Shown piece by piece: positions 7,485-15,740 of a DNA stretch of 25,949 bases. The stretch lies in the NCBI GenBank assembly GCA_034437455.1, contig DAOTUB010000280.1, positions 1 through 25,949 of the forward strand, read 5' to 3'. The number at the start of each line of letters is the position of its first letter. The first letter of the stretch is position 1. A program made the position numbers and the translations under genes. The notes below the pieces were generated by a model. The model was given only the letters and a program-made list of their open reading frames with translations. It was not told the origin of the DNA and did no database searches. The DNA comes from DAOTUB01 sp034437455 (GTDB lineage Bacteria; Chloroflexota; Anaerolineae; B4-G1).

Positions 7485-10400
7485 CTATATCAATGGCTGA
7501 ATGGTTGCTGCCGCTCCTTGCCGTTCGCTCTCTACGAATTCGCGCACAATCTCCTGATGGGCGGTCACGTTCTCCAGGAACGAGCGGCGCGTCTCCTCGT
7601 CGCCGATGTTTGCGGCCCGCTCTTGTAGCAGGCGATGGGCTGTATGCAGGATGTCTGGAGCGCGGGGGTCTTGATTGGCGTGCAGGACGCGGTAGCAGGT
7701 CAGGTAAACCCGGAAAGGTTCCTTCGCGCCGTCCAGGGTATGATCCTCCAGATAGCTCAAAATCTCCTCGACCTGGGCTTGTGCCTGAGGCAAATCTCCC
7801 TGGGCCAGATAGGCGCGGGCCAAACCGGCCGCAGAGTCCATCGCCAGATTCTGCTGGCCCCACTCGCGGCGCAGGGTCAACGCTTGTTGGTATCGTTCGG
7901 TGGCCTCCGCTAGATGGCCCTGGTTCATCAGCACGTGACCCAGGTTCGTCAGGGCGTTTCCCTGGTAAGGACTGGCGATCTCTTGTGCGTTAGACAGCGC
8001 TTGCTGGCAGTATGTTCGGGCTGTCTCGTCGTCGCCGGTGCCGTGGAAAAGCAGGCACAGTCTGGAGAGTGACCAGCATTCACCCTCCCGGTTGCCAATC
8101 TCGCGGAAGGTGTGCAACGCCTGCTCGAAATCAGCTTGAGCCTCGCTATAATCACCGAGCGCTAAAAAGACGCTGCCGAGCAGGTTAAGCGTCTCGCCTT
8201 CGTCCCACAGGTTGTCGATCTCACGACAGATACGCAGAGCTTGTTCCAGGTGGATTCTGGCCTCGTCGTAGTGCCCTTGATCGAGGAGCACCCAGCCGAG
8301 ATTTTCGAGCACCACTCCCTCACCCCAGCGGTCGCCTATCTCGCGGTAGATGCTCAAGGCTTGCTCAAAGCGCGTTCTGCCCCGGTCATAGTCGGCCTGT
8401 TCGGCGAACGTGACGCCGAACACGTTGAGCACATAGCTCTCGCCGCGTCGGTCGCCGACCTGGCGATAAATAGGCAGGGCTTGCTCGTAATAGGCCCTGG
8501 CCTGATCGTAAGCGCCTTGAGCGGCGCAGACAAAGCCGAGACTGGAGAGGCTATCCGCTTCTGTCTTGTGCACCCCGGCTGCCCTGGACAGGTTCAGGGC
8601 TTGATCGAGCTGAAGCCGGGCCGCGTCGTAATCTCCCTGCCGCCACAGAGTCCAGCCCCACCGCAGATAGCCCGCGGCCTCGCGGTTGGTATCCTGGGTA
8701 TCCTGGGCCAGCTCGATGGCCTTCTGCGCTGCGGCGATGGCCGCCGGATAATCGCCGGTCACTTCGGCATAGTTGGCCCGGCGCAAGGATACCTCGGCCT
8801 GTCGCTCGGCTGCTGGCTGTTCGTTGTCGGCCAAAGTTTGGGCGATCTCTTCGAGCGCTGCTAGATCCCGATCCTGGGCTTCACGCGCCCCTTGCACGTC
8901 GTACACCTTTTCTCTCTCCAACAGAAGGGCGTATCTTTCCTCTTGATTATCCTCAGCCGTCAACTCGAGGGCGTGGCTGAAATAAGCCACCGCTTCGGCG
9001 TTGGCGAACTGAGCCGCTGCCTGCTCGCCCGCCCGGCGCAGATAGTCCGCCGCTTGCTTCGTCTGCCCCGCGCGCTCCAGGTGATTGGCGATCAAGCCCA
9101 GGTGTTCTTCTATTTCATCGCCGCTGCGGGCCATCAGCCAAGCCGCCGCGCGCGAGTGATTCTCCTGTCGTTCCTCCCGTGGTATGCCTTCGTAGCTCAC
9201 CTCCCACACCGTTGGGTTGAGAAAGATGTATTCCCGTTCTCCGGTGAGAGAAGTCTCGTCCCGCACCACCACTAATCCCTGTTCCAACCCTTCGCGCAGG
9301 GCCACCCGCACCCGCTGCCAGGCTACCTGGCCCACTTCAGCGATCCCCTTCTCCCAGGCCACAGTTCCCATCACCGCTGCCCAGCTCAATGCCTGTCGCC
9401 CACCCGCCGACAACTGGCCCATTCGCCGCCACACCACCTGGCGGATGGATTCGGGCAACTGTGCCTCCTGTAGCGCCTTCCCATCCACTTGCCAGCCTCC
9501 CACGGTTCGCCGCAGCACCTCTCCCTCGGTCGCCAGCGAGCGGATCAACTCTTGTACAAAGAAGGCATTTCCTCCCGTCGTCTGTTGCACCCGCTCGGTC
9601 AACAACGCCGGTAGCTGTTCCAACCCCAACATTGAGCGCACCAACTCTGTCGTCACCTCTGGCGAAAGTCGGCGGACTCGAACGCGCTGTACCCATTCTC
9701 CCGCCAGTTGCTCCAGCAGGTGGTCTGCATCCACTTCGTCGTCGCGATAGGTGACGCACGTCAGCAGGCCGGTCTGTCCGGGAATCCGCGCCAGGAATCG
9801 CAACATCTCCAGCGACGCTTCGTCGGCCCAGTGGGCGTTCTCGATCACGACCACCGTGGGTCGCAACTTTGCTGCCGTGTGTAGCACCTGGATGATGGCA
9901 TCGTTCAAACGTTGTCGGGCCGCCTGGGGTTCCAGGTCTGCTGGCGGCTCGAGCTCTTGCATATAGTCTCGATTCCATAGCTCCAGAAGCAGCGCCGTTA
10001 ACACCGGCCCTATGCGCTGCATCGTGGTTTTGTCTGCGTCCTCGACGTAGCGCACCAGCACCCGCAGCACCTCGCGCCAGGGGTGGTAGGCGCTGCCGCC
10101 GCTCTCGACGCACTGCCCCCAAACCACGCGCGCTCCTTCCAGTTCCGCCTGAACTTCCAACTCTGCCACGAGTCGCGTTTTGCCTACTCCACCCTCTCCA
10201 CCGATCAGTACGAGTTTTCCCTCGTCGGATTTGGCTTGCTCCCACAGCGTTTGGAGCGCCTCGATCTCTTCCTCGCGGTTCACAAAGTGCGTGCGAAGCG
10301 CGTAGCTGCTGGCCGTCTCCTGGGTCTCTAATTGGTATGCGTTCCCGGTGATCTCGTTTACCGCTTCGATCACTTCGTTCGCGCTGGCGTAGCGATTGTC

Positions 10401-11177
10401 GGGCGATGTCGCCATCAACCGGGCAATCACCGCCGCCACTGCCTTGGGAATCTGCCCTTGTCCCTCTAGTGCTTCGTCCAAGGCGAACCGGATCAAACGC
10501 TCCCTGCCTGCTCCGGGCATAAACATCGGCGGCTCGCCCACCAACAAGGCGAACCACATCGCCCCCAGGCTGTAGAGGTCTGTTCGATGGTCGATGGGGT
10601 GGGGGTGCCTCGCCTCCGGAGCGGTATAGCCTGGCGTATAGTACCGCGCTCGATCCTCAGACGAGCGGATCTCGTGTGCCAGGCCAAAGTCCACGATCTT
10701 GACATGGGGTTCTCCGTCACCTGCATCGCCAGTCATCAGAATGTTTTGCGGTTTCAGGTCGCCGTGAATCACGCCGCGGGCGTGCAAATAGGCCAGCGCC
10801 CGGCAGACCTGGATCATCACAGGAATGGTGGCTGCGGGTTCCAGTGGGTGCTGCTTGGGTTCCAGGTCCTCGCCCTCGATCCACTCCATCGTAAAGTACA
10901 ATTCACTGTTCGTCGTGATGCCAAAATTGTAAACCGAGACGAGATTGGGGTGGCGCAACTGGGTCAGCAGTTGAAACTCGCGCTGGAAGCGTTCTGCGCT
11001 CTCGGCTCTTTCTGTCGTCTGGGTTTTCAACCTCACGGTTTTGAGCGCCAGGATTTCATTGCTCCTTGCTTCATCAGAGACGCGGTAGAGTGTGCCCATT
11101 CCCCCCGAACCAATTACGGTGAGAATGCGATAGCGGCTTTCGATCAATGTTCCAACGTTGAAGGGGGTTTCTGTCAT
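7485..11177 (-). CDS. Ser/Thr protein kinase - STAND-type ATPase - TPR multidomain regulator
   Basis: The protein is 1230 aa from the ATG at 11177, which has AAGGAG (11185-11190) upstream; an in-frame ATG at 11225 gives 16 more residues without such support. Residues ~15-280 are a protein kinase: G-loop GSGGMG (23-28), K46, HGDLKPQN (138-145), DFG (163-165) and APE. The catalytic loop has HGD rather than HRD. A P-loop NTPase follows, with Walker A GGEGGVGKTR (K333), related to AAA_16/STAND ATPases, then a helical region and nine TPR-like repeats (~810-1160). The architecture resembles PknK/LuxR-type signal integrators: the TPRs sense a ligand or partner and the ATPase switches state. There is no membrane segment or DNA-binding domain, so its output is probably phosphorylation. 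It is a paralogue of the gene at the window start. Confidence 0.93.
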   Translation of the reverse strand: MTETPFNVGTLIESRYRILTVIGSGGMGTLYRVSDEARSNEILALKTVRLKTQTTERAESAERFQREFQLLTQLRHPNLVSVYNFGITTNSELYFTMEWIEGEDLEPKQHPLEPAATIPVMIQVCRALAYLHARGVIHGDLKPQNILMTGDAGDGEPHVKIVDFGLAHEIRSSEDRARYYTPGYTAPEARHPHPIDHRTDLYSLGAMWFALLVGEPPMFMPGAGRERLIRFALDEALEGQGQIPKAVAAVIARLMATSPDNRYASANEVIEAVNEITGNAYQLETQETASSYALRTHFVNREEEIEALQTLWEQAKSDEGKLVLIGGEGGVGKTRLVAELEVQAELEGARVVWGQCVESGGSAYHPWREVLRVLVRYVEDADKTTMQRIGPVLTALLLELWNRDYMQELEPPADLEPQAARQRLNDAIIQVLHTAAKLRPTVVVIENAHWADEASLEMLRFLARIPGQTGLLTCVTYRDDEVDADHLLEQLAGEWVQRVRVRRLSPEVTTELVRSMLGLEQLPALLTERVQQTTGGNAFFVQELIRSLATEGEVLRRTVGGWQVDGKALQEAQLPESIRQVVWRRMGQLSAGGRQALSWAAVMGTVAWEKGIAEVGQVAWQRVRVALREGLEQGLVVVRDETSLTGEREYIFLNPTVWEVSYEGIPREERQENHSRAAAWLMARSGDEIEEHLGLIANHLERAGQTKQAADYLRRAGEQAAAQFANAEAVAYFSHALELTAEDNQEERYALLLEREKVYDVQGAREAQDRDLAALEEIAQTLADNEQPAAERQAEVSLRRANYAEVTGDYPAAIAAAQKAIELAQDTQDTNREAAGYLRWGWTLWRQGDYDAARLQLDQALNLSRAAGVHKTEADSLSSLGFVCAAQGAYDQARAYYEQALPIYRQVGDRRGESYVLNVFGVTFAEQADYDRGRTRFEQALSIYREIGDRWGEGVVLENLGWVLLDQGHYDEARIHLEQALRICREIDNLWDEGETLNLLGSVFLALGDYSEAQADFEQALHTFREIGNREGECWSLSRLCLLFHGTGDDETARTYCQQALSNAQEIASPYQGNALTNLGHVLMNQGHLAEATERYQQALTLRREWGQQNLAMDSAAGLARAYLAQGDLPQAQAQVEEILSYLEDHTLDGAKEPFRVYLTCYRVLHANQDPRAPDILHTAHRLLQERAANIGDEETRRSFLENVTAHQEIVREFVESERQGAAATIQPLI

Positions 11178-11249
11178 TGTATGGCTCCTTGCAAAGAGAC
11201 TGGCATGGCGACAAGTGCAACGCACTCATCGATCGAGCGCGTTGTACCC

Positions 11250-11258
11250 AGTATAACA
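11250..11258 (-). promoter_or_regulatory. Extended -10 promoter candidate for the kinase gene
   Basis: On the minus strand the sequence reads TGTTATACT, an extended -10 element (TGn plus TATACT). It is ~73 bp upstream of the kinase start and within the 140-bp gap after the saccharopine-dehydrogenase-like gene. No good -35 is seen at 16-18 bp, as expected for an extended -10 promoter. Confidence 0.4.
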
Positions 11259-11317
11259 CAAGACGGCCAGGTGATGGGGTTACAGTCGCGTTACAACTGC
11301 TTTTCCCTGTGAGTTTG

Positions 11318-12496
11318 TCAGCTCAACGTCTTGGTCTTTTTGATCGTCATTTCGAACCGAATGTCGACGGCAGTCAATTCCTCAAGCAGCGTATCGAACA
11401 GCGGGCCGGTGATGACCTGTTCTGGCATCAAAAAGCCGCTCACCTCGATGTCGCCCCGCGCGATCATGCGGGCGACGATGGCGCCGGTGTAGGCCGTGGT
11501 GCGGGCCATCGAGGTGAAACCCAGTTCCTCGTCGTAGCGGTCGACCATCTCGACCTTGTACTTGCGCGGTCGTCCCTTCTTCTCGCCCAGTGCCTCCACG
11601 CGGAAGAGCGTGATGTCCTTCTCTCCCTCTTCCAGCTTGACGTGAGGGTAGAGCAGCGTGTCGAGGAATTTCTTGGGTGCGATCTGGGCGCCGTCCACCT
11701 CGATAGGCTCCTCGCTCAACATCCCCATCTCTTTAAGCACGGTCACTTTGGCGGCGTATCCCGGCCAGCGACACGTCATTTGCGTGCCCAGCTTCAAACC
11801 CTGCAAAACCTCCAACTCCATCAGCCAGGGCATAAAGCCCTCGTGCCAGGCCTCGCACTCGCCCACACCGGGGAAGAATACCGCGTGCGCGTCCGAGTAG
11901 CGAGGCACGGGTACGATCTCGCCGTTTTCGACGATGCGGGCGTCGCTCTCTCGCAGCGGCATTCGCTTCCCGCCAAAGACGATCTTGTAGCCCAGCGGCG
12001 GAGCGGGTTCCTCGGGAATGCCGCCGCACTTGATGTGCAGTTCGTCGATCCGGTCGAGCTTTTCCGCCAGGTGACGGGCCACGATCTCGGTCAGGCCCGG
12101 CTCTACGCCGCAACCGGGGACGATCAGCACGCCCGCGTCCTTGGCCAGCTTTTTGATCTCTTCCACCTCTTCCTCTGGCGGCCAGCTCAAGTCCACCAGA
12201 GGCGTCTTGGCTGCGATGGCCGCCCGCATCCCCAGAGGGATCGCCTCTTTGGGCAACGCGGCGACGATGGCGTCGAAATCGGCCATCAGTTTGCTGGTCG
12301 CCGCCTGATCGTTCAGGTCGAGCGTGACGGTGGTCAGTTTCTCGCCACCTTCCAGTTTCTTCAGTTTCGTCTCTGCTGCGTCCAGTTGTTGTTGATTCAC
12401 GTCGCAGAGCGTCACTTGCGACACGTCGGGGTCCGACAGGGCGTTGAACGCCGCCGCCGGTCCCATCAGCCCGCTGCCTAGTACCAGGATTTTCAT
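11318..12496 (-). CDS. Saccharopine dehydrogenase family oxidoreductase
   Basis: This 392-aa protein has an N-terminal Rossmann fold: MKILVLGSGLMG gives the dinucleotide motif at 7-12, and the D of LCDVN is the adenosine-ribose acidic residue that favours NAD. VPGCGVEPGLTEIVARHLA is typical of the saccharopine-dehydrogenase/lysine-6-dehydrogenase group, which oxidises or reduces C-N bonds of amino acids such as lysine. The length is close to lysine 6-dehydrogenases (~380 aa) and carboxynorspermidine dehydrogenases (~400 aa); which substrate is used cannot be told. Its ATG overlaps the stop of the upstream amidohydrolase (ATGA, 12493-12496), so the two are translationally coupled. One possibility is that the amidohydrolase releases an amino acid that this enzyme then oxidises; this is inference. 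Confidence 0.85.
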   Translation of the reverse strand: MKILVLGSGLMGPAAAFNALSDPDVSQVTLCDVNQQQLDAAETKLKKLEGGEKLTTVTLDLNDQAATSKLMADFDAIVAALPKEAIPLGMRAAIAAKTPLVDLSWPPEEEVEEIKKLAKDAGVLIVPGCGVEPGLTEIVARHLAEKLDRIDELHIKCGGIPEEPAPPLGYKIVFGGKRMPLRESDARIVENGEIVPVPRYSDAHAVFFPGVGECEAWHEGFMPWLMELEVLQGLKLGTQMTCRWPGYAAKVTVLKEMGMLSEEPIEVDGAQIAPKKFLDTLLYPHVKLEEGEKDITLFRVEALGEKKGRPRKYKVEMVDRYDEELGFTSMARTTAYTGAIVARMIARGDIEVSGFLMPEQVITGPLFDTLLEELTAVDIRFEMTIKKTKTLS

Positions 12497-14100
12497 TGAA
12501 ATTTCTCCTTATTTTTATAAACGAACTCGCCGCCAATCATCGTGGCCAACACCTCTATCTCCGGGATGGCCATGGGGTCAATGGTAAAGATGTCCTGAGA
12601 AAGCACAACCAGATCGGCCAGCTTGCCCGGCGAGAGCGTGCCTCTGATCGTTTCCTCGCCAACGGCGTACGCAGCGCCGGCGGTGTACGCATAGACCGCC
12701 TCGTCCACGCCGATCCGTTGTTCGGGGCGCCAACCGTCGGGGCCGGGAGAGCCATTGGGGCGGCGGCGGGTGACGGCGGCGTGGATGCCCTTCATCACGT
12801 TCAGATCCTCCACCGGCGAGTCGGAGCCAAAGGCCAGGACAGCGCCGCTATCGAGCAGGCTGCGCCAGGCATAGGCCCCGGCACAACGCGCGCCCCAGAG
12901 TTTCTCGGCCAGGAGCATGTCCTGCATGGCGTGGATGGGCTGCATCGAGGCGATGACGCCCAGCTTGGCCAGGCGCGGTATGTCGTCCGGATGGAGGATC
13001 TGGGTGTGCTCGATGCGGTGCCGCAGATGGAGCCCTTCGCCGGCCTCGCGGGTCGCTTCGATCGCATCCAGTACTTCCCGGTTGGCCCGGTCGCCGATGG
13101 CGTGCGTGTAGCTCGCCAGGCCCGCTCGGGCGGCTTTGCCGATCACTTTTTTCAGGTGTTCGGCGGTGGCGACGGCGATGCCGCAGTTACCTGGATCGTC
13201 GTCGTAGGGTTCGAGCATGTAGGCAGTGTGCGCGCCCAGCGCGCCGTCGGCAAAGAGCTTGACGCCGCCGATGCGGAGCCACTCGTCTCCGATGCCAGAG
13301 CGCAACCCCACCTGGATCGCCGCGTCCAGGTTGTCTTCGGGGATCTGCATCAGCACGCGCAGCTCGAGTTCTCCCTCTGCCCGCACCTGCTGGAAGCCGC
13401 GGAGGGCGGGCGCGCCTTCCATCGTGTGGACGCCGACCAACCCCAGCTTGTGCGCGTTCGCGATGCCCACCTTGATCGCGTCCGCGGCCTCTTCTACCGA
13501 GGGGTCGTCGAACAGGCGGAACACCAGGTCCATCGCCGTCTCTTTGAGGATGCCGGTGGGTTGGCCGGTGGCTGGATCGTGCTCAATCGCGCCGCCAGGC
13601 GGGTCGGGCGTCTCGGCGGTGATGCCCGCCAGTTCCAGCGCGCGCGAGTTGGCCCAGCCCGCGTGGCCGCACTTGCGCCGCAAAAAGGCGGGATGCTCCG
13701 GTGCGACGGCATCCAGGTCCTCACGGGTGGGGAATGCCTCTCCTTTCCACAGGGATTGATCCCATCCGCGCCCCGTGAGCCACTGACCGGCAGGGGTTTC
13801 GGCTGCGCGGGCCTCCACGCGCGCCAGCGCCTCCTTTAACGAGGAGACCTCGGCCAGATCAATTTGCTTCAGGCTGAGGCCGTAAGACATAAAGTGCAGG
13901 TGTGAATCGGTAAAACCCGGCACGACGGTCCGTCCTTGCAGGTCTACCGCCTCGCCTTTGGGCGCCAGCAGCGCGCGCATTTCGGCGTCGCTGCCCACTG
14001 CCAGCACTCGGTTGCCGGCGATGGCTATCGCCTGGGCGCGGGGCACGGCGGCGTCCATCGTGTGTACGTCGCCGTTGTAGAGTACCAGATTGGCTTGCAT
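12493..14100 (-). CDS. Amidohydrolase family protein, YtcJ-like (third paralogue)
   Basis: This 535-aa Amidohydro_3-type metal-dependent hydrolase has H67 and H69 in DSHLHF, a lysine in GGVKLFADGALG, YTHAIGDRANR, RIEHTQIL and FGSDSPVE, a complete set of metal and catalytic positions. It is clearly more distant from the tandem pair at 1960-5234 than those are from each other, and matches the broader YtcJ group (GWDQSLW motif). The start at 14100 is supported by AAGGAG (14107-14112). It is the first gene of a coupled operon with the saccharopine-dehydrogenase-family gene and is divergent from an M20 peptidase. Likely cytoplasmic; substrate unknown, probably an N-acyl or amide compound. Confidence 0.93.
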   Translation of the reverse strand: MQANLVLYNGDVHTMDAAVPRAQAIAIAGNRVLAVGSDAEMRALLAPKGEAVDLQGRTVVPGFTDSHLHFMSYGLSLKQIDLAEVSSLKEALARVEARAAETPAGQWLTGRGWDQSLWKGEAFPTREDLDAVAPEHPAFLRRKCGHAGWANSRALELAGITAETPDPPGGAIEHDPATGQPTGILKETAMDLVFRLFDDPSVEEAADAIKVGIANAHKLGLVGVHTMEGAPALRGFQQVRAEGELELRVLMQIPEDNLDAAIQVGLRSGIGDEWLRIGGVKLFADGALGAHTAYMLEPYDDDPGNCGIAVATAEHLKKVIGKAARAGLASYTHAIGDRANREVLDAIEATREAGEGLHLRHRIEHTQILHPDDIPRLAKLGVIASMQPIHAMQDMLLAEKLWGARCAGAYAWRSLLDSGAVLAFGSDSPVEDLNVMKGIHAAVTRRRPNGSPGPDGWRPEQRIGVDEAVYAYTAGAAYAVGEETIRGTLSPGKLADLVVLSQDIFTIDPMAIPEIEVLATMIGGEFVYKNKEKFQ

Positions 14101-14144
14101 AACATTCTCCTTATGTTCGATTGTCGTTTGATTGGGCGATGGCC

Positions 14145-14178
14145 GATATTATATTATATTTTGTCAGTATAGTAAAAT
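14145..14178 (-). promoter_or_regulatory. AT-rich promoter region for the amidohydrolase operon
   Basis: The minus strand contains two overlapping TATAAT-like hexamers in ATATAATATAATAT (14147-14160). TTCGAT sits 18 bp upstream of the first as a poor -35. The strongly AT-rich block contrasts with the surrounding GC-rich DNA and lies ~50 bp upstream of the start codon. The assignment is tentative. Confidence 0.4.
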
Positions 14179-14196
14179 CGAACGGAGTGAAGGAGA

Positions 14197-14225
14197 TTGT
14201 CATTTGGGGCGATTATGGGTATAAT
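14197..14225 (+). promoter_or_regulatory. Sigma70-type promoter for the M20 peptidase gene
   Basis: TTGTCA (14197-14202, five of six consensus) is 17 bp from a perfect TATAAT (14220-14225). The predicted start of transcription near 14232 gives a leader of ~140 nt that contains the inverted repeat at 14253-14337. Confidence 0.65.
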
Positions 14226-14252
14226 TTCCAGACAAGCGGTAGCAGGTAGGTG

Positions 14253-14348
14253 AGCGGATAAGCGGATGAGTGTGCTCGATGCCGGAAAGTCTGCCAGAAC
14301 ATGCAGTGACCAAAGTGTTGGTATCCGTTTATCCGCTTTCATCCGTTG
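14253..14348 (+). repeat. Leader inverted repeat built from ATCCGYTT-type units
   Basis: AGCGGATAAGCGGAT (14253-14267) pairs with ATCCGTTTATCCGCT (14323-14337) over 15 positions; the single non-Watson-Crick position would be G-U in RNA. The right side is three successive units (ATCCGTTT, ATCCGCTTTC, ATCCGTTG; 14323-14348) and the left side is two inverted units. It lies in the predicted 5' UTR of the M20 peptidase gene, ending just upstream of its ribosome-binding site. Confidence 0.6.
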
Positions 14349-14371
14349 CAGTAGAGGGAGTGTAAAGCGTT

Positions 14372-15724
14372 ATGCAAGACATACAACAGGTCATTGAAGA
14401 GCGGAAACAGGTTTATGTGGATTGGCTCGTTCGCCTCTGCCAGCAGCCCTCCATCGCTGCCCAGAACGTGGGGATGGTCGAGACTGCTGATCTCGTGGAA
14501 GAGTTGTTGCAGGGCATCGGCGCGGAGACCCGTCGGATTTCTACGTCGGGATTTCCAGTGGTGTACGGCGCGGTCGGCGCGGGAGAAAAGACGCTCGCCT
14601 TTTACAATCACTACGACGTCCAGCCGCCAGAGCCGCTGGAGGAGTGGCTCTCGGATCCTTTCGCCGCCGAGATCCGCGACGGTGCCCTCTATGCACGGGG
14701 GGTGGCAGACAACAAGGGCAACATCGTCGCCCGCCTGGCCGCCGTGGACGCCTATGTGCGAGCGCGCGGCAGGCTCGCCGAACAACTGAAGGTCAAATTC
14801 ATCATTGAGGGGGAGGAGGAGATCGGCAGCATCCATCTGGACGAGTTTGCCCAGGCGAATCGCGATCTCGTCCAGGCGGATGGGTACATCTGGGAGGCGG
14901 GCTATGCGGATCCGCAAGGGCGACGGCAGATCTACCTGGGGGCGAAGGGCATCCTCTACGCCGAGCTGACGGCGCGGGCGGCGAACGTCGACCTACACTC
15001 GTCGTGGGCCACCATCGTCCCCAACCCGGCCTGGCGTCTGCTGCACGCGCTGCGCTCCCTGCGGGATGCTGAGGGGCGGGTGCTCATCCCCGGCTTTTAC
15101 GACCGGGTGCGCCCGCTGACCGAGGCGGATCGGGCGGCGTTGCAGCGAATGCCCTTCGACGAGGAGGGCTATCTCCAACAGTTGGGCCTGGATGCGTTCA
15201 ACAACCATCTCACCGGCCTGCCCTTGCTGGAACAGCACCTCTTCCAACCGACCTGCAACATCTGCGGTCTCTGGTCCGGCTACACGGGAGAAGGCTCCAA
15301 GACCGTGCTTCCCCGCGAGGCGAAGGTCAAGCTCGATTTCCGCCTGGTTCCCGATCAGGACCCCGGCGAGATCGCGGATCTCCTGACCAAGCACCTGGAG
15401 CGGGAGGGCTTTGGCGACGTCGAGGCAGCAACGATGGAGCCGGAGCACCCGGCCCGCACGCCGCTCGACCATCCCTTCGTCGATCTCGTGGTCGAGACGT
15501 CCCGCGAGGTGTACGGCCAGGAGCCGGTCGTCTATCCGTCGATGGCCGGGACGGGGCCGATGTACGTATTGTGCCAGCAGTTCGACATTCCGTGTGTTTC
15601 GGTTGGGGTGGGGCACTCGGATTCTCGCAACCACGCTCCCAACGAGAATATCTTGTTGGAGGATTTCTACCAGGGGATTCTGCACCTGGCGGTGATTTTG
15701 GAGCGGTTTCCGACTATAGGTTGA
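14372..15724 (+). CDS. M20 family metallopeptidase (dipeptidase-like)
   Basis: This 450-aa protein carries the M20/M28-clan signatures of cytosolic di-zinc dipeptidases: NHYDVQPPEP (H80, D82), RGVADNKGN (the bridging metal D113), EGEEEIGS (E148/E149, general base and metal ligand) and near the C-terminus HSDSRNHAPNE with the last metal His. Length and motif spacing fit the carnosinase/PepV-like group. It would release amino acids from dipeptides or N-acyl amino acids. The start at ATG 14372 follows AGAGGGAG at 14353-14360. It is divergent from the amidohydrolase/saccharopine-dehydrogenase operon, fitting a shared peptide or amino-acid-derivative pathway (inference). It ends 16 bp from the convergent LTD/PLD gene. 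Confidence 0.92.
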   Translation: MQDIQQVIEERKQVYVDWLVRLCQQPSIAAQNVGMVETADLVEELLQGIGAETRRISTSGFPVVYGAVGAGEKTLAFYNHYDVQPPEPLEEWLSDPFAAEIRDGALYARGVADNKGNIVARLAAVDAYVRARGRLAEQLKVKFIIEGEEEIGSIHLDEFAQANRDLVQADGYIWEAGYADPQGRRQIYLGAKGILYAELTARAANVDLHSSWATIVPNPAWRLLHALRSLRDAEGRVLIPGFYDRVRPLTEADRAALQRMPFDEEGYLQQLGLDAFNNHLTGLPLLEQHLFQPTCNICGLWSGYTGEGSKTVLPREAKVKLDFRLVPDQDPGEIADLLTKHLEREGFGDVEAATMEPEHPARTPLDHPFVDLVVETSREVYGQEPVVYPSMAGTGPMYVLCQQFDIPCVSVGVGHSDSRNHAPNENILLEDFYQGILHLAVILERFPTIG

Positions 15725-15740
15725 TCTCGAGCATGCCCGG

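Noticed and set aside
11270..11300. GTTACAGTC-GCGTTACAAC direct repeat upstream of the kinase promoter
   Set aside because: Too short and imperfect to call an operator without further copies.
11177..12481. Plus-strand 434-codon ORF opposite the saccharopine-dehydrogenase-like gene
   Set aside because: The minus-strand product has a clear Rossmann motif and coupled start; the plus frame shows no domain and is a shadow.
12496..13839. Plus-strand 447-codon ORF opposite the third amidohydrolase
   Set aside because: Same reasoning: no recognisable motif, and the minus strand is a well-supported enzyme.
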